In this document: positions 8,913 to 18,623 of the stretch, piece by piece
How positions within the stretch are numbered: position 1 is the first letter of the stretch
How the letters are laid out: the number at the start of each line of letters is the position of its first letter
The notes under the pieces: model-generated
Seen by the model: the letters and a program-made list of their open reading frames with translations, nothing else
The model's database searches: none
What the model was told of the DNA's origin: nothing
Program-made: the position numbers and the translations under genes
Assembly (NCBI GenBank): GCA_964539785.1
Contig: CAZIJQ010000003.1
Location: 36,292 to 100,291, forward strand
DNA: 64,000 nucleotides
From: JABMPO01 sp964539785
Lineage (GTDB): Bacteria > Fidelibacterota > Marinisomatia > Marinisomatales > TCS56
Reading direction: 5' to 3'

Positions 8913-10249
8913 AAGAATTAACACCCAAACAGATCGTCAAGGAACTGGATAAATACATCGTTGCCCAGGATGATGCCAAACGCTCTGTGGCTATTGCCCT
9001 GCGTAATCGCTGGCGACGACAGCAGGTTGCTGCTGCCATGCGGGATGAGATTGTTCCTAATAATATTATCCTGATTGGTCCTACCGGCGTCGGTAAAACC
9101 GAAATAGCCCGTCGATTGGCCAACCTGGCCAATGCGCCTTTTATGAAAGTGGAAGCCAGTAAATTTACCGAAGTAGGCTACGTGGGGCGCGACGTTGAAT
9201 CGATAATTCGTGATCTTACCGATATTGCGGTGAATATGGTGCGACAGGAAAAAGAGGATGAGGTAATCGAATTAGCCGAACGACTGGCTGAAGAACGCAT
9301 CCTTGATATTCTTTTTCCCGATGATTTAAAAACCGGGAGCAAACGTTCCAAGGAAGCCCAGGAGCGCCATGAGCGGACCCGCAATCGATTGCGGAAAAAA
9401 CTGCGCAATGGCGAATATGAAGATCACGAGATCGAAGTCGATATTACGGAAGACAGCATGCCCATGATGCAGGTATTTGGCCCCATGGGGATGGAAGATA
9501 TTGGAATGAATTTAAAGGACATGATGTCCAATATATTGCCCCAATCCAAGAAAAAACGACACATGAAAGTTGTGGATGCCCGCGAACATCTCATCGATTC
9601 CGAAGCGCATAAACTGGTTGATCAGGATGAAGTGATCCGGTTGGCCAAAGAGCGTGTAGAGAATAATGGCATAGTATTTCTGGATGAAATTGATAAAATT
9701 ATCGGCAATGATGGCTCTGCCGGACCGGATGTAAGCAGGGAAGGTGTTCAACGGGACTTGCTGCCAATTGTTGAAGGATCAACGGTTCCCACCCGCTATG
9801 GAATGATACAATCGGATCATGTTTTATTCATCGCCGCGGGCGCATTTCATACTGCTGCGCCGGCTGATATGATTCCCGAATTACAGGGCCGGTTTCCGAT
9901 TCGGGTTGAAATGGATAAACTGACCCAGAAGGATTTTGTTAAAATCCTGACCCATCCCCGTTCGGCGTTGATCAAGCAATATATGGCTTTGCTGGGGGCT
10001 GAAAATGTTACCATGACTTTTCAGAAACCAGCCATTAATGCAATTGCAAAATATGCGACCGATGTGAATGCTAAAATGGAAAATATCGGAGCCCGACGGC
10101 TACACACGATTATGACAACCCTGCTGGATGATATCCTCTTTGAACAACCCACCGGCAAGGATACTAAGATCACCATCACCAAGGCTATGGTTGATGAACA
10201 ATTGGAAGGGATTGCCGAAGATCAGGATTTAAGCCGTTATATCCTCTAA
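8909..10249 (+). CDS. hslU: ATP-dependent protease ATPase subunit HslU
   Basis: AAA+ unfoldase that feeds HslV. Walker A GPTGVGKT is at 57-64, the pore motif region lies in EVGYVGRDVES, Walker B is FLDEIDKI in the second half, and the conserved LQGRFPIRVEM sensor region follows. The intermediate (I) domain between them is present (about 110-230). The 446 residues are full length, ending in the usual LSRYIL tail that docks into HslV. Confidence 0.97.
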   Translation: MKELTPKQIVKELDKYIVAQDDAKRSVAIALRNRWRRQQVAAAMRDEIVPNNIILIGPTGVGKTEIARRLANLANAPFMKVEASKFTEVGYVGRDVESIIRDLTDIAVNMVRQEKEDEVIELAERLAEERILDILFPDDLKTGSKRSKEAQERHERTRNRLRKKLRNGEYEDHEIEVDITEDSMPMMQVFGPMGMEDIGMNLKDMMSNILPQSKKKRHMKVVDAREHLIDSEAHKLVDQDEVIRLAKERVENNGIVFLDEIDKIIGNDGSAGPDVSREGVQRDLLPIVEGSTVPTRYGMIQSDHVLFIAAGAFHTAAPADMIPELQGRFPIRVEMDKLTQKDFVKILTHPRSALIKQYMALLGAENVTMTFQKPAINAIAKYATDVNAKMENIGARRLHTIMTTLLDDILFEQPTGKDTKITITKAMVDEQLEGIAEDQDLSRYIL

Positions 10250-10320
10250 GCGGATTGAATCTCCCGGAAATATTAGTGTAATTTCAGCCCGGTTCCGAGA
10301 TCGTAAAAATGTTAATAAAT

Positions 10321-10343
10321 GGCCTCTCCGGAGGCCTTTTTTT
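10321..10343 (+). terminator. Rho-independent terminator after hslU
   Basis: Perfect stem GGCCTC/GAGGCC with loop TCCG followed by seven T. It lies inside a longer in-frame reading upstream of argF, which shows that the upstream ATG at 10309 is not the argF start. Confidence 0.9.
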
Positions 10344-10353
10344 GGGAGAAATA

Positions 10354-11271
10354 ATGAAACGCGACTTTATTCATATAACTGATTTCACTACTGCGGAAAT
10401 CTGGGATACCCTGCATCTGGCGCGGGAGGTTAAGGCGAAGCTGAAAAACCGGGAAGATTATATACCTTTCAAGGATCACAGTATGTCAATGATCTTTGCC
10501 AAGCCATCCGCCCGTACACGAATTTCTTTTGAAACCGGATTTTTCCGGTTGGGAGGTCATGCCCTGTATCTGGGACCCAATGACATTGGTATTGGTAAAC
10601 GCGAAGCGGTAAAGGACATCGCCCGGGTTGTAAGTCATTATAATGATATTATAATGGCGCGCCTGTTTGAACACCGGCATATGACGGAACTGGCCGAACA
10701 CGCTACCGTACCGGTGGTTAATGGCTTGACCGATTACAACCATCCCTGTCAGATAATGGCTGATATCCTCACTATCTGGGAACACCGGGGAAATCTGGAC
10801 GATTTAAAAATTGTTTATGTTGGTGACGGGAATAATATTGTGCATTCTTGGCTGCATCTGGCTGCGCGTTTTCCCTTCGAATTCGTGTGTGTTTGCCCTG
10901 AAGGATATAGTCCTGATTCAGCCGCTATCAAGCTTGCTAACGAAGCGGGTCTGAGTTCTGTCAGTATTTCCCATGATCCGAAGACCGCTGTAAAAAATGC
11001 CGATGTGATTTACACCGATGTGTGGGCATCCATGGGTCAGAAAGATGAACGGGATGAAAGAATTAAACGCTTCCAGGGTTTTCAGGTTAATGACGATCTC
11101 ATGGCTGCTACCGGTAAAGATACCTATTTTATGCACTGTTTGCCGGCCGAACGTGGAGTCGAAACAACCGATTCGGTATTGGAATCAAAAAACTCGATTG
11201 TTTTTGATGAAGCGGAAAACCGGATGCACGCACAAAACGCGATTATGCTTAAAATAATGGGAATAGAATAG
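10354..11271 (+). CDS. argF: Ornithine carbamoyltransferase
   Basis: Makes citrulline from ornithine and carbamoyl phosphate in arginine synthesis. I chose ATG 10354 because a terminator occupies 10321-10343 and GGGAGA lies just before this ATG. In the 305 residues the carbamoyl-phosphate motif reads PSARTRISFE (SARTR at 52-56, where STRTR is usual), HPCQ is at 130-133 and HCLPA at 261-265, with the DVWASMG ornithine loop before it. HPCQ, HCLPA and SMG favour true OTCase over the acetyl- or succinyl-ornithine variants. The gene stands alone. Carbamoyl phosphate would come from carAB at 46-50 kb. Confidence 0.92.
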   Translation: MKRDFIHITDFTTAEIWDTLHLAREVKAKLKNREDYIPFKDHSMSMIFAKPSARTRISFETGFFRLGGHALYLGPNDIGIGKREAVKDIARVVSHYNDIIMARLFEHRHMTELAEHATVPVVNGLTDYNHPCQIMADILTIWEHRGNLDDLKIVYVGDGNNIVHSWLHLAARFPFEFVCVCPEGYSPDSAAIKLANEAGLSSVSISHDPKTAVKNADVIYTDVWASMGQKDERDERIKRFQGFQVNDDLMAATGKDTYFMHCLPAERGVETTDSVLESKNSIVFDEAENRMHAQNAIMLKIMGIE

Positions 11272-11275
11272 AAGC

Positions 11276-12025
11276 TTACTTGGTTTCTGTCCAGCGGACA
11301 GCTTGAGTACGGTATTCGACCTCGCTACCCGGATTTATGGCGACGATCACCTTAAACGTGGCTATCTGTCCAGGGTCCAAGGCGGTATCGGTAATCACAC
11401 CGGACTCATATTTCATTAATTTACTTTTTACAAAAGCCGAATCCTGGCCGGCAGAGGTTGTGGTGCTGGTCCATAAATCAGCAATCACCCGCACGAAATC
11501 GGCTCTTTTCTGACCGGTATTTTTTACCTGTCCGGTTACGACTTCCCGATCGGGATAAACCGTAATCTGCGGTTCGCCGATTATTTCGACTTCAGCGGTT
11601 ACGCCATAATTTTCGTCCACCCGCACGACCAGATTTTTTCGTATCACCAATCTACCGAGACTGGTCTGCAAACTGATTTCACTGGGAGACTCACCGGTAA
11701 TTGTTCCAACCACCACAGTACCATTCTGGAGGATGATTCGTTGCTGGTTTTCCGGTATCGGGATCAGTTCCAGTAATTTTTTATCCACGGGCGGCAGAGT
11801 ATTTGTTCGTTCATAAATGGATACAACGGTTTTTAGCGAGTCTATCTGCCGCTGGAGCGCCTGAAAGGTATTCTGGTAATCATAAAACGGCGGCGATTCG
11901 CCTGTTGGTTGGGCAGAAGATTCCGGTCTGATAGCCGGTAATGTTTCACCGACGCTATCCTGATCTGTGGATTGAGCCGAAATAATTACTGTCCCGGCCA
12001 GGGCAATGATTAGCAATTTATTCAT
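11276..12025 (-). CDS. Exported protein with FxLYD-like domain
   Basis: Function unknown. I start it at 12025 (MNKLLIIALAGTVIISAQS, a signal peptide) because an upstream ATG would run deep into the preceding gene. The 249-residue product has a Pro/Ser-rich linker, then IILQNGTVVVGTITGESPSEI, a pattern seen in exported proteins of related phyla, and a C-terminal segment VTGQVKNTGQKRADFVRVIADLW with later DPGQIATFKVIV. The latter resembles FxLYD/late-competence type beta sandwiches that form extracellular adhesion or assembly modules. It overlaps the HEAT-repeat lipoprotein by 8 bases, so the two are co-translated and may act together at the envelope. Confidence 0.6.
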   Translation of the reverse strand: MNKLLIIALAGTVIISAQSTDQDSVGETLPAIRPESSAQPTGESPPFYDYQNTFQALQRQIDSLKTVVSIYERTNTLPPVDKKLLELIPIPENQQRIILQNGTVVVGTITGESPSEISLQTSLGRLVIRKNLVVRVDENYGVTAEVEIIGEPQITVYPDREVVTGQVKNTGQKRADFVRVIADLWTSTTTSAGQDSAFVKSKLMKYESGVITDTALDPGQIATFKVIVAINPGSEVEYRTQAVRWTETK

Positions 12026-13139
12026 TAGCGGTTTCCCCACTGTGGGCTTTAAAAGCCATACGACGCAAAGTTTCTCCGTATTTACCGTCCTGATCAAAAT
12101 GATTTACCATTTCTGAAATGGCGCTGTATAAATGATAGTTTTTTAGATCTTCCAGCAGCACAATTATTTGGGGTACCAGGCTGGGATCATTAAATCTTAC
12201 CAGGCCTTGCAGGGCTTTTTCTCGTAGAGAAATAGGATATTCCTCATTCATAATAATTTCTATAACTGCTGATTTTATTTCCGGATCATCGAATTCACCC
12301 AGCGCGTCCAGCAGCGTGTTGAGCAGGCTGTAGTACTCAGTTTTCCCGGCCTGATAAGTTTCCAGCAATGCCAGTATCAGCTTTTCCTCTCTTACACCAG
12401 CCATTGTATTCAGCGCGAAATCCCGGACTTCGGTACCGCTGGCGGGATCACCAAGTAATTCGGTAAATGCGCCAACGACGTCAGAGGTTTCCTTTTTACC
12501 TAGGATTTCCACGGCCCGGTTTCTCACAGCAATATTAACAGTGGGGTCGCGGGCGATGGACATAAGGACCGGAATGACTTGATCATTACCCAAAGAACCA
12601 AGTGTTTCGGCCAGCAGATTTTCGGTGCGCATTAGATTTGCCTTGCTGATTTCATATAAATCCAGCAAAGATAGAATTTGGTCTTCCGTGCGAAGTTTAC
12701 CCAGGGTTTTTACCAGTCGCAAATGCAACTGGTTGGTTTTGGTCTCGATTTGGTGCATTGCCTGGATTATAGCCTCTGCTGCCAGGGGGTCATCGGTGAA
12801 TCCGGCCAGAATATCGATCGATTCTTCCATAAAGCTAAGATTCATTCCATTGGCTGTACCAACCACATGAGCTATGGCTTCCAGGGCGGTTGGGTGGTGT
12901 GATTCAGCCAAGGCGCGCCCGGCGGCTATTCTTACTTCAGCAGGTTGGCTTTCGTCAAGATATACTGAAATGAGCTGATCCAGCGACTCAATATTTCCAC
13001 TTTGATATGAAAGTCGTAATTGTTCAACAGTGTCGTACCCGGAAAACCGATCTTTTTTCTTAAAAATACCCAGCAGGGAACAGCTGTTAAAAAATACTAT
13101 TGTGGCCAATAAATAGATTATGGTTCTAATATGCCTCAC
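12018..13139 (-). CDS. HEAT-repeat lipoprotein
   Basis: The N-terminus is a lipoprotein signal (TIIYLLATIVFFNSC, cysteine near residue 20). The mature part consists of repeated helical pairs with HEAT-like phrases: PAEVRIAAGRALAES, VNIAVRNRAVEILGK, GTEVRDFALNTMAG, YPISLREKALQGLVRF, each about 35-40 residues apart and about six to eight in number. Such repeats are protein-binding scaffolds; the partner is unknown. It overlaps lpxH by 4 bases upstream and the FxLYD-like gene downstream, forming a three-gene envelope operon. Confidence 0.75.
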   Translation of the reverse strand: MRHIRTIIYLLATIVFFNSCSLLGIFKKKDRFSGYDTVEQLRLSYQSGNIESLDQLISVYLDESQPAEVRIAAGRALAESHHPTALEAIAHVVGTANGMNLSFMEESIDILAGFTDDPLAAEAIIQAMHQIETKTNQLHLRLVKTLGKLRTEDQILSLLDLYEISKANLMRTENLLAETLGSLGNDQVIPVLMSIARDPTVNIAVRNRAVEILGKKETSDVVGAFTELLGDPASGTEVRDFALNTMAGVREEKLILALLETYQAGKTEYYSLLNTLLDALGEFDDPEIKSAVIEIIMNEEYPISLREKALQGLVRFNDPSLVPQIIVLLEDLKNYHLYSAISEMVNHFDQDGKYGETLRRMAFKAHSGETANE

Positions 13140-13879
13140 TTGTCACTCCAGGTTTTAAGGACCAGATCATTACCATCAAAAATTGCATATGAATAGTAAT
13201 TAATCCAGTCGCCTAAGATGATGAGCTTATTATTGTCCCGATCAACCGTGCGGGTCTGGTGATAATGCCCCGTAATAACATAATTATAGCTGTTGTCGAA
13301 TTTATGCTGAGCAAATACCATCAAGTCTTCAACAATCCGATTATTGTATTCATCGGTGTGAACGTAATGCTGCCCTTTCTTTGAGATCCAGTTTGCAAAA
13401 CGATAACCGATATTGGGGTGCAGGCTACGAAAGCATTTGATAAACCAGCGATTTCTGATGATTTTTTTCAATATTCGATAGGCGCTATCCCATGATAGAA
13501 GTCCATCACCATGGGTGAGGTAAAATTTTCTACCATTTGATTCAAAAGTAGTATCGTTAAAATAGGTTTTAGTCATCAGAGTATCGGTTATGAAATCCAT
13601 AACCCAGTAATCATGATTACCCAGCAGGAAATGGACTTCAATCCCTGCTTGACGAATCTGATGAAGCTTTGCCAGGAAGGGAAAATATACTTTGGGCATA
13701 ACGTGCTGATATTCAAACCAGAAATCGAACAGGTCGCCAACAATGAACAAAGTGCCCTTTGATTTGACAACATGATCGAAGAAATGAAATAATTTTTCCT
13801 GCTTGATGTTCTCCCTGCCCTGGGGATGCAGCATCAAGTGGATGTCGGAAATGAAAAACAGTGGTAAGTCCATTAGCAT
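13136..13879 (-). CDS. lpxH: UDP-2,3-diacylglucosamine diphosphatase
   Basis: Calcineurin-fold hydrolase that makes lipid X in lipid A synthesis. The metal-binding motifs are in order: DIHL (about 12), GDLFDFW (about 49), GNHDYW (about 86), THGDG (about 117) and GHYHQTR (about 200), then LGDW. An alternative start two codons in (MDLPLFF) is equally possible. This fits the Kdo/LPS genes elsewhere in the window. The gene heads a minus-strand operon divergent from the large protease gene at 14028. Confidence 0.88.
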   Translation of the reverse strand: MLMDLPLFFISDIHLMLHPQGRENIKQEKLFHFFDHVVKSKGTLFIVGDLFDFWFEYQHVMPKVYFPFLAKLHQIRQAGIEVHFLLGNHDYWVMDFITDTLMTKTYFNDTTFESNGRKFYLTHGDGLLSWDSAYRILKKIIRNRWFIKCFRSLHPNIGYRFANWISKKGQHYVHTDEYNNRIVEDLMVFAQHKFDNSYNYVITGHYHQTRTVDRDNNKLIILGDWINYYSYAIFDGNDLVLKTWSDK

Positions 13880-13926
13880 GGAAACTAATGTATTTAATGC
13901 CGGTTTAGCAATTAAATTGTCAGCCT

Positions 13927-13954
13927 TTCACAGAGTGTTTGTTGCTTGTATAAT
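13927..13954 (+). promoter_or_regulatory. Sigma-70 type promoter for the gene at 14028
   Basis: TTCACA, 16 bases, TATAAT, lying in the 148-bp divergent spacer about 74 bases before the start codon. The -10 is a full consensus match and the -35 matches five of six bases. Confidence 0.6.
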
Positions 13955-14027
13955 ATTATTATGCTATCTTCTCAACAGGCATCCCTTTATAGGGAACCGA
14001 TATTAAATTGATTTTGTTAGGTTAGGT

Positions 14028-17000
14028 ATGAAGCGATTACTGATTATTACGTTATTGGCGTCGATTAATCTGGTCATGGGTCAGTCCTTCGGCCAGAACA
14101 AGGTACAATATAAAGATTTTGATTGGTCATATATTGAATCGGCTCATTTTGATATTTACTATTATAATAACGAGAAAGAATTAGCTGAATTTACGGCTGG
14201 AGCCATTGAGAAAGCTTATGACCAGGTATCAAAGCATTTACGCTGGGAGCTGAATAAACGCGTATCGGTAATCGTTTATAATTCCCATAATGATTTTCAG
14301 CAGACAAACGTAGTTATGTCCTATATGAGCGAGGGCATTGGTGGCGTAACTGAATTATTTAAAAATCGTGTAGTAGTTCCTTTCGAAGGATCATATACGC
14401 AATTTCGGCATGTGATTCACCACGAGCTGGTACATGCGGTAGTCAATGATATGATTTACGGAGGAAATATCCAGTCAGTAGTTTCAGGGCGGGTAAAATT
14501 GAATATCCCGCTGTGGGTTAACGAGGGATTGGCAGAATACCTGTCATCGAACTGGGATACCAAAGCTGACATGATGCTCCGTGATCTGGCTATTCATGAA
14601 TATATACCAACCGTGCAGGAACTGAATTATTATTTTGCCTATAAGGGAGGTCAGTCGATCTGGCGTTTCATTGGGGAAAAATATGGTCGCGAAAAAGTTG
14701 GCGAAATATTTTTAAATATGAAGCATAGTCAAAATGCTGAAGCCGGGTTCAAGAAGGCGCTTGGAATTGATTATGAAATTCTAACTGATAAATGGCACAA
14801 GTATCTAAAAAAAGAATATTGGCCAGAAGTTGCTGATCGCAGTGAATTAGAGGATATTGCCAAGCGAATTACCAACCATAAAAAACTCAGGAATTTTTAT
14901 AACATATCTCCGGCTCTGTCACCGGACGGTAGTAAGATTGCTTTGTTGACAGATCGGACAGGCTACGCCAACATTGAATTGATTGATGCCATCAGTGGCG
15001 AATATATAAAGACTGTGGTCAAAGGAAATCGATCAGTCGATTTTGAAGAATTAAAATGGCTGCAGCCAGGAGTTTCCTGGTCGCCGGATGGTGAAAAGAT
15101 ATTATTTGCAGCCAAAGCCGGAAAGAACGATGTATTATATATCATCGATGTAAAAACCGGAAAAAGGAAAAAACTGCACTTTGATATGGACGGTCTATTT
15201 ACCGCTGTTTGGTCCCCTGATCCAAATAAAATTGCTTTTGTTGGGATGGTGGGGCGTGCCAGTGATATATATGTATATGACATGGAAAGTAAGGAATTGG
15301 TCAATTTAACTAATGATGAGTATTCTGATTCAGAACCTTCCTGGAGTCCGGATGGACGTGAGATCGCTTTTGTATCTGATCGAAGGAGTGTTACTGTTAA
15401 AATTGCTAAAAATGAATTGGATTACCATGATTATTACCAGACCGATATTTTCACAGTTGCAGTAGAGACCGGAAATATCACAGCCATTACTAACACCGAT
15501 TACAATGAAAACTATCCCATTTGGGCTCATACTCAGAATAAATTGCTCTATTCCGCTGATTATAATGGGGTCTGGAATTTGCATTTCTATGAATTTGATC
15601 AAAATAAGTTTTATCCGATCACCAATGTATTGACCGGTATTCAACAGCTTAGTCTATCTGAGGATGATCAGACTCTGGTAATTTCCGGCTATGAAGAATG
15701 GGGCTGGGATTTATATTCTATTGCCAATCCGTTGGATTTGGATCCAACAAACGTCGAACCCACCAATTTTTACCAGATCCGAAATTCTACTACTATACCA
15801 TTTGAAGATATGCGTGTCAGCAGTCATAAAAAAAGCGGGGCAACTGACAATATCCCAAATGATTTCTCCAGTTTTATTTTTTCAGAAGAATATGACCAAT
15901 ATAATAATGTTGTCTTTGATCAGAACGACCCAGTTGTTGCCCTGTCTGATGATAGTACCAAAACTGTTGATGGTGAATACATATCCAATGACTATAAAAC
16001 GCGTTTCACTCTCGATGTAGTAAATGGTCAGGCAATGTATAATACCGTTTTCGGATATTCCGGCACGACAGTATTCCTATTTAGCGACATTCTGGGTGAT
16101 CATCTAATTTTATTTGGGACCGAATTAGTTCTGACACTCAAGAATAGCGATTATTTCTTTACTTATGCTTATTTAAAGCGCAGAGCAGATTTTTATATAA
16201 CCGGGTTCCACACCGCTAATCTTTTTGGAAATGGCTACACCTATGTGAGCCGTTTAAGGAATTATGGTGTCAGTGCCGGTATTTCCCTGCCAACCAGCCG
16301 GTTCAATCGGTTTGATGCAGAATTAACCTGGAGTCAGATTCAATATTCTATTATGACTCGTGATCCTGAAAACCCATACTCCAATCAGCTTATTACCATT
16401 GGTGAACTACATTTAAACACGATTCTGCCTGCTCTAAGCTGGGTTAAGGATAATACGGTTTACGGTTATACCGGCCCGGTCGATGGTTCCCGGCAGAATT
16501 TACGTTTCGTTATTAGTCCTAAAATCAGTGATGATGGAATAAACTTCAGTACCGTTACCCTTGATTCACGTAAATATTTCAGGTTCAAGAGAGAATATTC
16601 GCTGGCGGGAAGACTATTATTGGGAACAAGCTTTGGAAATGATGCCCAGAAATTTATGTTGGGTGGATTACCCAATTGGGTATTTGGCTATGGTGAAACC
16701 GATGGTTCCAAAGATAACGGTAGCTATCGTCAAAATATTCTAACAAGCGACGATTCCACAGACTCTAGCAAAACAAATACATTGAAAGATGCCTATTTTT
16801 CAGTGTTTGCCATGCCCGTACGGGGAACGCGTTATTATGAACGTTACGGTACCAATGTTGCCCTACTCAATCTGGAATTGCGCTTTCCGTTTATTAATTA
16901 TTTTGCCCTCGGCTTTCCGTTTAAAATGATATTCGCTAATATCCGCGGTCACGTGTTTTATGATGTTGGTGCCGCTTGGGATGACTGGAGTGAGTTAAGT

Positions 17001-17186
17001 AATCCCTTATTAATGAAAGAAAAGTATAAAACAGTTGATCCATTAAATCCGGTTATCAGCAGTTTTGGATATGGTGTGAAAATTAATCTGGGCTATTTCC
17101 TGTTGCGACTGGATAGCGCTTGGGATATCCAAAATGATGGTACCTCCAAACCTCAATACTATCTCTCGCTGGGCGCTGATTGGTAA
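14028..17186 (+). CDS. Large exported protein: MA-type zinc peptidase, TolB-like propeller, C-terminal barrel
   Basis: The 1052-residue product has a signal peptide (MKRLLIITLLASINLVMGQS). Residues about 30-270 form a gluzincin-like domain with H132-E-L-V-H136 and downstream E166/E170 in NEGLAEYLSS, so zinc ligands are present. Residues about 290-620 contain repeated propeller blades with the PD40 phrase: ALSPDGSKIALLTD, SWSPDGEKILFAA, VWSPDPNKIAFVG, SWSPDGREIAFVSD. From about 680 the sequence alternates short amphipathic strands and ends in ...YYLSLGADW, a terminal aromatic residue as in outer membrane barrels (BamA-like). I infer an outer-membrane protease with a periplasmic propeller. Exact substrate and topology are unknown. 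Confidence 0.75.
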   Translation: MKRLLIITLLASINLVMGQSFGQNKVQYKDFDWSYIESAHFDIYYYNNEKELAEFTAGAIEKAYDQVSKHLRWELNKRVSVIVYNSHNDFQQTNVVMSYMSEGIGGVTELFKNRVVVPFEGSYTQFRHVIHHELVHAVVNDMIYGGNIQSVVSGRVKLNIPLWVNEGLAEYLSSNWDTKADMMLRDLAIHEYIPTVQELNYYFAYKGGQSIWRFIGEKYGREKVGEIFLNMKHSQNAEAGFKKALGIDYEILTDKWHKYLKKEYWPEVADRSELEDIAKRITNHKKLRNFYNISPALSPDGSKIALLTDRTGYANIELIDAISGEYIKTVVKGNRSVDFEELKWLQPGVSWSPDGEKILFAAKAGKNDVLYIIDVKTGKRKKLHFDMDGLFTAVWSPDPNKIAFVGMVGRASDIYVYDMESKELVNLTNDEYSDSEPSWSPDGREIAFVSDRRSVTVKIAKNELDYHDYYQTDIFTVAVETGNITAITNTDYNENYPIWAHTQNKLLYSADYNGVWNLHFYEFDQNKFYPITNVLTGIQQLSLSEDDQTLVISGYEEWGWDLYSIANPLDLDPTNVEPTNFYQIRNSTTIPFEDMRVSSHKKSGATDNIPNDFSSFIFSEEYDQYNNVVFDQNDPVVALSDDSTKTVDGEYISNDYKTRFTLDVVNGQAMYNTVFGYSGTTVFLFSDILGDHLILFGTELVLTLKNSDYFFTYAYLKRRADFYITGFHTANLFGNGYTYVSRLRNYGVSAGISLPTSRFNRFDAELTWSQIQYSIMTRDPENPYSNQLITIGELHLNTILPALSWVKDNTVYGYTGPVDGSRQNLRFVISPKISDDGINFSTVTLDSRKYFRFKREYSLAGRLLLGTSFGNDAQKFMLGGLPNWVFGYGETDGSKDNGSYRQNILTSDDSTDSSKTNTLKDAYFSVFAMPVRGTRYYERYGTNVALLNLELRFPFINYFALGFPFKMIFANIRGHVFYDVGAAWDDWSELSNPLLMKEKYKTVDPLNPVISSFGYGVKINLGYFLLRLDSAWDIQNDGTSKPQYYLSLGADW

Positions 17187-17240
17187 TCGTATACCATTGA
17201 TCTGCTTAATTCCCCTGTAATATTATTCTATTGATTATCG

Positions 17241-18596
17241 ATGAATAGAACAGCAACTAAGATGGTTTATCTGTGCTCAAATTGTGGGGCAGATTTCCCT
17301 AAATGGAACGGACGATGTCCAGCCTGCAACGAATGGGGAACCCTCAGCGAATTTAAAATTAAAAAACGTTCGGGAAAGCGCCCAGACCGGGAAAAACGAA
17401 CGGCTACAGCTTTATCAACATTACTAAATACAACAGCTGCGGAACGGATTTCTTCCAGGATTGGTGAAGTAGATCGTGTTCTAGGAGGTGGTTTACTTCA
17501 GGGATCATTGATTTTGTTAGGGGGGAGCCCCGGAATTGGTAAATCAACGCTGGCATTGCAAATTGTTGCCAATGTAGACCTGCCAGTCCTTTATATATCA
17601 GCAGAAGAATCCGGAGAGCAAATAGCCCTACGCGCCCACCGTCTAGGCCTAAAAACCGGATCAATGCATATATCGGGCGAGAATCAAATTGAGAATATTC
17701 TTGATGAAATCAGTATTCTGAAAACCAATCTGGTGGTTATTGATTCGATCCAAACCGTTTTCAGTGGCGAAATTGACTCACTCCCCGGATCAGTCAGTCA
17801 AATCAGGGAATGCGGTCAGCAATTGTTGCAGGCTTGTAAGCAGTCTGGTGTCACAGTAATTATTATTGGGCATGTCACTAAAGACGGTACCATTGCTGGT
17901 CCTAAAATGCTGGAGCATATGGTCGACACCGTTCTTTATCTTGATGGTGATGACCGCTATGATCAGCGTATTTTACGGTCAGTAAAGAATCGCTTTGGCG
18001 CCACTAACGAAGTAGGCATTTTTAGGATGGAAGTAAATGGAATGCAGCCGGTTGAAAATCCATCGGAATTATTTTTAGCTGAACGCACAGATGGGATTTC
18101 CGGTTCAGCGATTTATCCGGCTTTGGAAGGCAGTCGTCCGATCTTGCTGGAAATACAGGCTTTGGTATCAGCGGCAAGTTTTGGAACTCCCCAGCGCAAT
18201 GTAAATGGTTTTGATTATCGTCGGCTGGCAATGCTGTTGGCGGTTTTAGAAAGAAGACAGGGGTTGGTTCTTGGTACACGCGATGTTTTTGTCAATCTGG
18301 TTGGCGGTTTAAAAGTGAGCGATCCAGCCGCTGATCTGGCGGTTGTTGGCGCAATTGCTTCAGGGACGTTGGATAAAATTATTAAGTCCTCGACTGCATT
18401 AGTAGGTGAAGTAGGTCTGGCCGGCGAGGTTCGGTCTGTGAGCCAATTGGAAAAACGTATTATTGAAGCTCAGGCACTTGGTTTCAAGGATGTAATTGCC
18501 CCGCAGGGTAGTGTCCGCCGTCTAAATTCAACCCCTCAAAAAATCAAAGTTCATGGCGTAAAATCGGTGAAGGAAGTATTTGAAATAATTTTCTAA
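17241..18596 (+). CDS. radA: DNA repair protein RadA
   Basis: RecA-like ATPase/helicase that extends recombination intermediates. The C4 zinc finger uses C12, C15, C26 and C29. Walker A GGSPGIGKST is at 94-103, the RadA-specific KNRFG motif lies near residue 250, and the C-terminal third is a Lon-protease-like domain (VNLVGGLKVSDPAADLAVVGAIAS). The 451 residues are full length. It follows the large protease gene after 54 bp. Confidence 0.96.
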   Translation: MNRTATKMVYLCSNCGADFPKWNGRCPACNEWGTLSEFKIKKRSGKRPDREKRTATALSTLLNTTAAERISSRIGEVDRVLGGGLLQGSLILLGGSPGIGKSTLALQIVANVDLPVLYISAEESGEQIALRAHRLGLKTGSMHISGENQIENILDEISILKTNLVVIDSIQTVFSGEIDSLPGSVSQIRECGQQLLQACKQSGVTVIIIGHVTKDGTIAGPKMLEHMVDTVLYLDGDDRYDQRILRSVKNRFGATNEVGIFRMEVNGMQPVENPSELFLAERTDGISGSAIYPALEGSRPILLEIQALVSAASFGTPQRNVNGFDYRRLAMLLAVLERRQGLVLGTRDVFVNLVGGLKVSDPAADLAVVGAIASGTLDKIIKSSTALVGEVGLAGEVRSVSQLEKRIIEAQALGFKDVIAPQGSVRRLNSTPQKIKVHGVKSVKEVFEIIF

Positions 18597-18623
18597 TTTC
18601 TAAACAATTCGTTGGTATTTCCT

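Noticed and set aside
10354..11271. N-succinyl- or N-acetylornithine carbamoyltransferase
   Set aside because: HPCQ, HCLPA and SMG motifs fit ornithine carbamoyltransferase; only the SARTR variant is unusual.
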